From Toxonevra muliebris (Eukaryota > Arthropoda > Insecta > Diptera > Pallopteridae): DNA of 64,000 nucleotides. The notes beneath the pieces are model-generated. The model was not told the DNA's origin, did not search any database, and worked only from the letters and a program-made list of their open reading frames with translations. Of this stretch, positions 40,101-52,100 are shown piece by piece (the stretch's first letter is position 1; each line of letters starts with the position of its first letter). Position numbers and translations under genes: made by a program. The stretch is taken from assembly GCA_963691655.1 (NCBI GenBank), contig OY829328.1, positions 11,052,704 through 11,116,703 on the forward strand, in the 5' to 3' direction.

Positions 40101-43100
40101 ACGCAATGGCATCACAACACGTGGTTGCAGTTCAAATATGAAGTGTGATAATGCAAATGACAAACGCACATGCCGCGTATGTAATACTCAAGGCTGTAAT
40201 ACCGCCAATCTGGAGAAGGTTAGTGAGAATGGGGAACCCGGAAAATGGCAGGACATACCAATCTCGTGCCACACATGCAAGGGCGAAGAGGACTGCGAAA
40301 ATGGTAGTGTATTCAGAGTCTGTGAAAACAATCCTTTCCAAAATTGCGTGACAGTCTTTAATGTTGATGGAAAAGTTAGTCAACGTGGTTGTAGTGATAC
40401 AGTAGAAGCTGATAATGAAGCATATTGCAGTGCTAATGCAGGAAAATGTTTAGTTTGTAACTCAAATGGTTGCAACTCGGCCACTAGCCTTGATGAGTAT
40501 GTCGAGTGTTTGGCTTGTGATACTGACACCAACGGTGATTGTGTGAACGATGTTAGTGTAATCACTAACACACGTCTGTGTTACAAACATTGCATGACTG
40601 CTTTATATCCACGTGAAGAGGAAACAAATCCCGCCTATGGGTTATCGAGATCTTGTTATGATGACATGGATATGGATGATCGCGATTCTTGTGCTGCGGG
40701 CGAAAAAGAATATTGCCAAATTTGCAGCGAAGCAAAATGCAACACTGTTACAATGCCAGAAGAGAAACGCCTCAGCTGTAACCAATGTGTTGATGATGAT
40801 TGCCAAGACCCGCAAGCAATGAGTTGCCTAACATACCGTCCAGATGACAAATGTTACGTTCGCTATGACGAGCAACGATCCATTATCGCAATGGGTTGTC
40901 GCAGTGAATTCAGTAATGCCGATGCAGATTATTTGCTCAAACAAAAACGTTTATTCCTCTGCGAGGGCGATAATTGTAACACAATTGAGGGACTGCCAGC
41001 AGCACAAACCTGTATCATTTGCAGCTCACGCACCGACGTCACTTGTGCTATAAGCCCCGAAAGCGTGAAAAGCACAACCACATGCGCGCTTTCGCCATTC
41101 ACAGAGTGTTACTCCCGTGTTTTAACAAACGGTGCTACTGAACGCGGTTGTTTGTCCAGCTTATATGATGATGAGTTTTTAAGCTGTCTCGATGGATCTT
41201 CAACTACTTGCAAGTCCTGCACAGGTAATACTTGCAATAATCAAGTGCATCCAGAGGATCGTACGCAATGTCATATTTGCGATTCATTTGCCGATCCCAG
41301 CTGTGAAAATATTCCCAACAGTCTTAGCATTTGCCCCAAATATGATGCGGAAGAAACTTGTGTAACCGAATTCCGCAATGGCGTTACCTATCGCGGTTGT
41401 AGTTCCAGCATTGAATGTGACACCACAAATTCAAAGACATGCAATAAATGTAGTGGAAATGGTTGCAACACTATTAACTTGGCTAAGAAACAAGATGATA
41501 ATTTCGGCAAATGGCAAGATCTCCCGTTGAAATGTTTGACTTGCAGCGGTAACGATTGCAGCTCTGAGGATACTACTCATACACTGACTTGTGAAAATAA
41601 TAACGAGCAGGATTGTTCGACAATATTTGATACTAACGGAATAGTGGTACGAAGAGGTTGTAGCGATGCCGTGGACATCGAATACGATAGCTATTGCAAT
41701 GAGAACGAAGCCAATTGCTACAACTGCAAATCCAATGAATGTAACACAGCTACATTGAAATCTGAATTCATCGATTGCGTCTATTGTGATTCATACAAAG
41801 ACCTCACTTGCATAACGAATCCATTGAATGACACGCACAAGATTCGCCAGTGTCAAGGTGGTTGCATGTCTGCATTGTATCCTTCCGATGGAAGCAGTGA
41901 TCCCGGCTATGAATTAATACGCACCTGTTTGAATGATAAGGAAACCGCAGATCAAACCAGATGCTCTAATAGTAGGGATGCAAATTGCAAGGCTTGCACT
42001 GGTGCCAACTGTAATGTAGAAGACTTCCCCGAAGACCGGTTAAGTTGCATTAGCTGTGAAGGCGAAAATTGTGAGGACCCAGCTTCACAACTTTGCCCGC
42101 TGCACAAATCGAATGACAAATGTTTCATTTGGTTTGATAATGAAAATAGTGTCAGTCAAATGGGTTGCGTCAGTTCGTTCCGTAATCAGGATTTGGAAAG
42201 TCTTATTAAGACGAAACGTATCTATGTTTGTGATGGTGCTGATTGTAATACTATGAATAATATACCCGTACCACAAAAATGTGCAGCTTGCAGCTCAGCA
42301 GATGATGTCTTCTGTGCAACGAATGCTAATGAGATCAGTGATTTCAATACTTGCAATCAAATGCCATACACGAGCTGTTATACCAAAGTAGCTGATGGTA
42401 AGTAAACAGTTATATTTACACATACACTGAATTTATTATTCTAACTAATTGGATTTCACAGATGGATCCACCCATAGAGGCTGCTTAACTGAATTACCTG
42501 TTGATGACTTCGCTCACTGCCTACTAGGACAAGATGAGAACTGTGATGTCTGCACGGGAGATGGTTGTAATCGAGAGGTAAAAGAAAGTAGAAACATAGC
42601 ATACGAGCTATCTAACTGATTATACATGTTTTTGTAGATATTCCCTGCTGATAGACAACAATGCCACACCTGCACATCAGAGGATGATCCCAAGTGCGAA
42701 TCGTTCCCAGAATACAAAATGCCCTGTCCAATTTTGGGCAGCTCGGAAACTTGTGTAACTGCACTCAGCGGCAATGTCACTCTCCGCGGTTGCAAATCTC
42801 AAGTCCTCTGCGATAGTTCGGACCCTAGCACGTGCCGCTCTTGTATTGGCACAAGTTGTAACTCAATTGATTTGGTCAATAAAGTAGATGACGGTTACCA
42901 TGGAATATGGCAAGACTTACCGTTGAGATGTCACATGTGCGAAGGAGATCAATGCCTTAACTCATTGGGCCCAGCAGTTACATGCCTTAATAATGACAAT
43001 CAAGATTGTATGACAGTCTTCACTACCGACGGTCACGTGAAACGTCGTGGTTGTTCTGATGCTGTCGATGACTACGAAGATTTGTATTGCCGCTTGAATC

Positions 43101-46100
43101 CAAGCCTGTGCTTTAAGTGTAAATCAAATGAATGTAATTTCGCCTGGAGCGTTGACGAATATTTGAAATGTGCATTCTGTAATTCGGAAACCGATCCACT
43201 GTGCACTATAAACGCAGAAAATACTGATTTCGCTACAAGATCTTGTTACAAGAAATGTCTAGTAGCCATGAGGGGACAACAAATACTACGCTCTTGCTTA
43301 GATGATAAGGAATTATTTGAACAGTATAACTGTCAATTTGATTGGGGTAACAAGGAGTGCGCCAGTTGCGATGTAAATAACTGTAACAAATTCGTATTCC
43401 CAATGGATCGTCTTGCTTGTCACCAGTGCACGAATGCAGCATGCTCACGAAGCGAATCCCAATATTGCGGCCTATATGATGAAAACGATTCCTGCTTTGC
43501 TAAATACGAAAATAACAATGTGGAATTAGCAGGCTGCGAAAGCTCACAAAACAAGAATGATATTGAAAGCTGGAAAAATCAAAATAAACTTTTTAGCTGT
43601 AAGGATAGCAATTGTAACGCCCTCACTGAGCTGCCCAAAGGTGATACATGCGTTTCATGCGATTCAAGCAAGACGCCTAATTGTGCTCAGAGTCCGTTAG
43701 ATGTTGAAGTTAATGAAACTTGCTATGCTCTACGTAATGGCTGCATAACACAAACGAATACAGGTGAGTTCGACTTCGTATGCTTTGACCAAGACAAATT
43801 ACTAACGGAACCAAATATCATATATTTTTCTAGCTGGTCATACACTGAGAAGTTGTTTGAGTAGCGTTGAAGAAAGTGAGGTCACTTCGTGTACTGCTAA
43901 CGGCACATGTTTAACTTGCCAAAATAACAAATGTAATGCCGAGGTAATTATTGTTCTTGATTGATTCTGAAAGGAGAATTTTACAAAAATCTAAACAACT
44001 ACCAATTTCTCTCTTTTTTAGATCTACCCTGCCGATCGTCGCAAGTGTCATATTTGTAACTCCGTTGCTGATGCAAATTGTATTAAATCACCTAGCTCAT
44101 CACTCATTTGTCTCAAATATGATCCGGATGATACCTGTGTAGCAAAGTACACAGACGGCTATACCGAACGTGGCTGCAGTAGCGACTTGACATGCGATGT
44201 CAGTGATAAGGATAGTTGTCAAATTTGCAAGGACAATGATTGTAATACTGCCGAACTAACTGGCTCTGCTGGCATGATAAGCAGCAGCTTTATACTTACA
44301 TGCATTTTAGCAGCTGCAGCAGTTTTATTACTTAAAAATCATTAACAGAAAGTCATTAAACAATACAATTGCCAAAAATGGAAGGAACAAATATTTAAGA
44401 TATAATACTAAAAATCACTCACAACGCACTAGTTGCCAATTGTTTAGTTACATATGTATGCACTTACTTAAAAGTACATTTATATTTTTTTTAAATTATA
44501 TAATTATGCGTTAATTAGTTATTATGTTATATAAGATACAACAAAAATGTAAATACAACGAAATACCCAACAAATTTAGAAAAAAACGAAAAAAAATAAA
44601 AGAAATTCTTACTACAAAAATAATACTAAGGAAATTTTAGTTCTAATGTTTCTAATAAGAATAAAAAATAATGAATGAAGGTAAAGTAAAGAAATTATAA
44701 ATATATTTTAGCTCTCGTCGCATGTTTGACAAACAGACATAGCTTGACAAAGATCTGAGCTGAATTAATTAAGAATGGATTTAAATAAATTTAAGTTCAC
44801 TTTTATAAATCTTACCTTATGAGGATATGCTAAATGCCAGGTTACATTAAATTTTGAACCTGATAAAATGGAAGTGCGTATTGAACCTGTGAAAAAATAA
44901 TAGAAAAATATTCAAGATTATTATTATTTTAATGATATAATATTATTATGGAAAAGTTCATAAAATTAGGTCAAAACTATGATGCCATAAAATTGATTCA
45001 AATACAGCTACAGCAATAAACAAATATAATTGCATATGTATGTGGATATGCATGTTATGAAGTTGTTACGGCACTAATGCTCTGCTCTCTGTGTTTAACT
45101 TAAAGTAAATTATATTCAGATGCACACAACATCAAGACAACGGAATGTAATGAACTTGAAAACAAGTGCAAGACAAGTCTATTAATTTGAATGTAGAGCA
45201 AATTCAAGTAGAAGCATCAGTAGTAGCAGAAGAAGTGGAAAAAATGAATATGAATCAGCAAATTGTAAGTTTTATTTAATGCTAAAATCAAAGCAAAAAA
45301 ATATATAATATTTTCTGAAGTATATATGTACTTGACTTGGTATAAGCTGCTCAAATGACAACAGTTCAGTGATATAAAACAAATCGCAGTTATTCTTAGA
45401 CCCCAACATTTTTTAATGTTTGATTAATCAAGCGCAAATATCTCACAAACATACACACTCACACACACATTCAACTTGGTAGCAGTGTAGTGATACATTA
45501 AAAAAATCGTAAACAAATTCAATATAAATAATTAAATGTGTAGCAGAACTCAAGTTTAACTGGTTTTCTTTTCTTTTCAAGTTATTTTTAAAAATTTATT
45601 TCTTCACAATTTTGCAAAAACGCAATTGGCTTGTTGAGTATTTCACATTTATATTTGCAATTACATATGTATGTACGCGTAATTGAATAAAATTTACCAC
45701 TCAGTGCCACACTATGGAGCAACATCAATTTTCATAGACCAAAAATTATGAAAACTTTTATATCAGTAGATGGTAAGATTGAGAGAAAGGGCAGAAATAG
45801 GTAGGCATAATGAACGTGCAAGGGCTGTATTCCTATGTGAAAAATTGAATAAGATGAAAGTTTAAACAAGTTTTTAAATTTTTTAAATTTTCCAAACTTT
45901 TGAAGATATTTTAATCTGAATTCAATAATTTTAAAAAGTGTTTAGAGGCAGTATTCTTCAAAATTGAAGTGTATAACTTTATGGATTGGGAGATATCTGA
46001 GCTTAGAGACTCCTAACATGAGAGACCTAGAAAACAATTAAAACAATATAAGCTGATCCAACGAGGAGAGGGGTCAAACCCGAACCGTGATGCTTTCATA

Positions 46101-49100
46101 CATTTTGATCGTTGGCCATGAAACAAAAAAAAATAAGTTAAAAGAGCAAAAAAGGTTAACCCTCCCTTAGCAAATCTTGGATCCACTAGTGAATATAAGT
46201 ATTCCATTAATCTTTAGAATATGAACATAAATAATATTTATGTAAACGTAATCTTAGCTGGTGTGCCACAAGGAAGTGTCCTTGGGCCATTCTTATATGG
46301 GGCTATTCATGCCAGCAAATCCAACAATCAACATTCTCATTTCCAATTTGGCTGAAACTTGGATAGCTTTTTATATTCTGTGAGAAAAGCGTACTTGATA
46401 ATTTTGAAAAAATTTTTTGGTGAAGCCGTTCTTGAGATATGAATTTTCGAAAATTCTGATAGTGTGTGGTTTTTTATACTTTCAAATGTACAACATTATG
46501 AAAAATGCACCAATATTAATTCGTTTTTAAATTGCTTGCAGTTCTATTCACAAGAGCAGCTGGAAGCATTACAATGTTCAAAAGAAATAATCGAATTACC
46601 AGGTTACCCCAAGGAAAATAACTTCATTTGATAGTTTTCTTTGCTAAACTTAATTATTTTCTCAGCTTATCCATGTTATTCTAAACACACAGCGTTTTGT
46701 TCATTTTGTACATGAATCTGCCATGGCGGTCACCGATGAACAACGCATAGGCCATATTTGTTCTAAACTCAATTTTAAAAGGCAACCCCTACGTTCAGCA
46801 AAATAAAAAAAATTTAAATTTGCTTAAAATACTTTACTTTTGCTGCAAATATCGAAATACTTTCTTAGCAAAAGTTTAATGACATTAGGATGGTACATTA
46901 GATTGGTAAGAACTGAGATCTGGTAGACAAATACTAGAACGGGGTACTTCAGGTCAATGGCTTTTAAAACAAAGCATTAGTCTTTTTAAGACAAAAACAT
47001 CGATATATCATACTTTAAAAACCGACTGTAAATGTCGAAGATATAACGAAAAGTTTAAAAAGGCGACCCCTACGTTCGCTAAAAAAAAAAAAAAAATTCA
47101 AAATCGCCTTGCAAAAATAATTTAGATTCGAAGGTGTACGGCGCACTTTTTTGTACCTGTAAGGTGGTACGATCTAATATATACTATATAGTAAAATGTT
47201 AGTTTTTTTGTTTCACTTAATGATCTTAACATTATTGAAATTAACCCTTTGACGCCCGAATTATAATAGGGCTTGAGAGAAACCTTTTGTTGTGAAATTA
47301 TGGTTACTTAGGTCTTCCACTGTAAATGTCGAAGATATAACGAAAAGTTTAAAAAGGCGACCCCTACGTTCGCCAAAAAAAAAAAAAAAAAATCAAAATC
47401 GCCTTGCAAAAATAATTTAGATTCGAAGGTGTACGGCGCACTTTTTTTGTACCTGTAAGGTGGTACGATCTAATATATACTATATAGTAAAATGTTTGTT
47501 TTGTTGTTTCACCTAATGATCTTAACATTATTGAAATTAACCCTTTGACGCCCGAATTATAAATTATGGTTACTTAGGTCTTCCACAATAATGACACCAA
47601 ATTTCTTGCTTCTATTTTGATTTGTTTGTCCTTTATTAAAGGTTAAAAAAACATAGCTATTAAGCTGTAGACAACCACTAACTCCTTTTCTCCAATTTTT
47701 GGATTTTCATATTCTCATATCTTTCAAAAACATATATGATGAAAAAAATTTCCGATTAGTAATAATTTCATGCATTTTTTTTCAAAAAATAGTGCAAAAG
47801 ATTCTACTAAAAATGTTTGCACTTAGGTTTTTTACTGGACTTCAAAGACAAAACATTAAAAAAATTACTTAAGCAAGAAATTTCAAATATTCGGCAATCA
47901 GCAAACTTGAAGAATACCTGACAGAACCGAATACAAATAGCGTTAATAGTAATATCTATTAAACACTTTATTTATGTCACATAAAATTGAATGTTGCATA
48001 TACGCAACATTGGGTATGAAAGAGTTACGAAAAGTATTTACACCAAAATTTTTTATAATTCTGGTATCATGAGAATTTTAACGAAGAAATAAAAATTTTT
48101 ATCTAACCATTTTTTTTTTCGGGACCATTTTAAATTTCTAAAAATTCGTTCTTAGAACTTTTACAGCTCGGGCTTCAAGTTAAATAATTACAATGTAATA
48201 TGAGATGTGGCTGTAATGAATTTCAAAGCTTTCTGAAGGTGTAGCAAACGACATACAAAACAGGATCATAAAAGAAACTCGAGGCACTTCCACGTAGTTC
48301 AATAAAATGTATAATTTCGATATAAAACCGGGTTAGTTTCTTGTATAGTTGTGAAGCGTGGCTGAGCACCGATGCAGTAGCAAATAAACTGCAAAGTTTT
48401 CATCAATAAATGCCTGATGACCATCTAGTTATCAAGTGGATAAGACAATCTTCAAAGCAGAATTGTGGGCTATGTGCCTCCAATTGCAACAGAAGCAAAG
48501 AAAGGGGAGATGGATTAGTCATACACTCTGTATATCGGCAATAAGAACTCTAGGCAAAATAGAAACTCTAGGACAGCAGAAAACGTTAAAGGCATAGGTG
48601 TATTTGGAAAAGAACATTAGAGAAGGAAGTCCAGATATGGAAAAAATCATAAGGAAAACAAAATTATCGCGAAGCATCATATTCGATGGTAACGTTTTGT
48701 AGATGAGAGGACATATGAAAGAAAAGAATGATACACATTTTTAACCAACACCCAAGTGGTCAAGGATATTTTCTGTTTGTTCTTTCGCGTATATAAATCT
48801 ATGTTTATATATTCTTGACGAGTATCAGGTTCTGAGTTTATTTAGATGCCCTCCTATCTGTGGATCTTTGTTTTCACATGATAAATTTCAAAAGGAAAAA
48901 TGTGTTTTAGAAATTTCGGATGGATATATACATATACAATGAGCAAAAACAGATGAAAACAGAAAATACCGAAATAATGTTTTGAAACGTTTTACACGCA
49001 CTTGTAATAATATAGACCATACCTACTTCCCATATGGTACAAGTGAAATTTCCAAATCGTAATATCAGTAAAGAGATTATTTGATGCAAGAATCTTTGGA

Positions 49101-52100
49101 ATCCGTGTATAGGTTTTGTTGTTGTTTTCTTTTCCTCCTGCCTGTGCTAAATTATTTTCCGTATAGATTATAGTCATTAGGCCTATAGTACAACATGGAC
49201 AACAACTGCAAACAAACCATGCAAGCTACTTTGGTCAAAATGAATTGTATAAATATTTTTGTTATCTGGAACACAAACATTCAATCTGCTTGTTGTAGTT
49301 ATTAAAATCATTAAATGCTTTTGCGTTATAAGAATTAATCTTGTATACACTTGTTTGGTGGACCACTTGTGCCCCATTAAATTTTCAACGGATAAACGGA
49401 CGGACGAACAGATGGCTAAATTGACAACATTCCTAAACAGAGTTTCAGCATGATTGCATTTTTAGCAAGGTCAATGACGACTTGTTTTACGCTATATTAA
49501 TCTGTGTATAAGTAAGTTTGCATGTATGCATACAGACGCTTGATAATAAATGTGGAGAACCTTGTACAATATCTGTAAAGATCGTTTATATCGTCATCAA
49601 TATTTAGAATGCTATTTTTTTTTTTTTTTTTTTTACAGGAAAAGCGAAAATATTTCAAAAAAAATAGGTTTTAAATACTTTTTAAATTCAGTTTAAGTAA
49701 AAAGACACTAACAAATTAAAATTTAAACGTTTTTTTAGTTTTAACAAAATTATGTTATTCTTTTGATTCTCCTGCAAAAAAAAAAAAAAAAACCCAAGTA
49801 ACATTTAGGGACTTTCTAAATATTGATGACGATATGTATGTAAGATTGATAAAACTTTTAAGCCCCTATTTTTTTATTTTGTTTGTATAGTATCTCTGAA
49901 GAGCTCCATTTAAAGGAGTTAATTAGAGTTTCTGTTTTTATTTTCAAATTCTTTTCTGTGGGTAGCTCTTGAACCACACAATGTATCCACCTGCTTTGGA
50001 TAACTAAGGCTCAGTTTACGAAATCTTACTTGCTTAAAGTTCACGCTATCTTCATAACAATTTACCAGTAAAAATTAAATATTATATAATTTTATTAAAA
50101 TTTTATTAAAGGACAGCAACTGAAGATATGTACCAAAAAATTGTAGTGGATATGTGTCTGCATTGAAATCACTATACCTATAAAATTTTATTAATTCCAA
50201 ACAACAAAATCGACAGAGAAACATCATCAGCTGTAATTACTAACTAGTACTAAAAAGAAATTACATAAATATTGTAAATAAAGAAAAATGAAAGGAGTGT
50301 CAGTCAGACACTTTCTATTGCCCAAGTTAGCTATTTTGCACAAATTTTTTTCATGAATTCGAGTCTAAGTATTTGAAGAACTGACACAGCAACATACTGA
50401 GCATTGTGATGATTATCATGATGATCATTATTGATATCATTATCATGTCTTTCATCAGCAGTAAGCAGTACCATATTCAGTAGCATTGTATTTTACTTGG
50501 GCATGAGGTTATCTGCTGCAAAATCTTGGCGAGAGTGTCATAAAATTAAACACAAACAAAGAAACAAACAACAAACAATGAAAAAACAAACAAACAAAAA
50601 TACCAAATGTTGCATAGACAACATTCCAGGCTGTTGTTGTTGAAAATAAAATTTTGTTGATAATAATCATGATGGTGTTGACGATTTTACAGCTGCAACA
50701 AAAAACAAAAATCTATTGCATATGTACATATGTATGAGTGCGAGTATACATATAATGTGCATATGTATGTGAGCTTATACTATTATTGAGGTACGTTATT
50801 TCACAATCCCAAAAGTGAGGTAAATTGGCTGAACATGAATATAATTTCGGAATTCATGAGTTGATGTTGGTCAGCTATGGCTTCAAACAGGTGAACTGAA
50901 GGTGTTTTTAAGATCAGAGTGAGCGTAGGAAAAAGAAGTTTATGTATACAAAAAAAGTTGGGCGCGGGTTCTTATTACAATCATGACATCAGAAGAAGTT
51001 GGTCATTGCAAAAGTTATTGAAATATTTTATGTTTTGTTTAATTATACTAATCTAAATGGACCGATTACAGAGCTTACACCACTCCTCCGCTCCCTTACT
51101 ACTGTAAAGCGTGAATCTGCGCCTGGATATAATTTTATTTTGAATTTTATTTTGGTGCATTATGTTTCAATTATGATCTTAATTTAAAAGTTTAAAAAGT
51201 TTAAACGCCAAAAATAAAAGGAGAAATGCACATATATTGTATACAAGCAACTCATGCAGGTAAATATATTTCTTGTACATTTTGTAGAATGCAAAAAAAT
51301 GATAACGCCCATTTTTTAGTCGGAAAGTTGTGCATGGCTGATTCGCATATGCGAATTAGTGCCTCTTTTGCTGTTACCTCTTTATGCAACAAACGAAAAT
51401 TAGCAGGTGTTGCAAATTTTTGTGAATTGTTCATTGTTTTTTGCTTTTTTTAGTTTTATAGTTATTGTAATTTTTCGCTAGTACCATTGGAAAGTTGAAC
51501 ACCTTTAAACTGTTTAGCCACCACTTGATAAATATGTATGAATTTCGGTATTTACAAGTTATGCATGATTTGTGGATCGTTTATTTAATGGAAATACATG
51601 CATATATTGGTCAAGTGCTTTCGAAACTGTCTGCTCGAATTGATTGATTTTGATGGAAAATTATATATATACCTACTATTTAAAAAATAAATAAATTTTT
51701 ATGTTTTTGATTGTTGGATAGGTATGGACATAATCAAGTTCATCACAAGCCCGAACATTCCAATTTATGTTTGAAATCTGCAAAAACATTAATAACCCGG
51801 AAGTTATTAATCGAAAGTTCTTACTTTTCTTGACTTCACTGAACCTATATTTATTAAGGAAAACTAAAAAAAATTTGTGGTGCATATGTTGGATTTAGAG
51901 CCAGCAAATATTTCTCCTATGTCGAGAAAAAAAAATAAAATTTTCTAAAATATAAAAAAGAAAGCAGAATGAAGATATGCCATTTAAAGGATTTAATTTG
52001 TTTGGAAGGCGTTACTGGCTTCCTTTATTTGGTAACCAAGATACATATGTCTTTTCAAGCATTTCGTTGTTTTAAAGGTGCCCATTCTAAAATCAATCAA

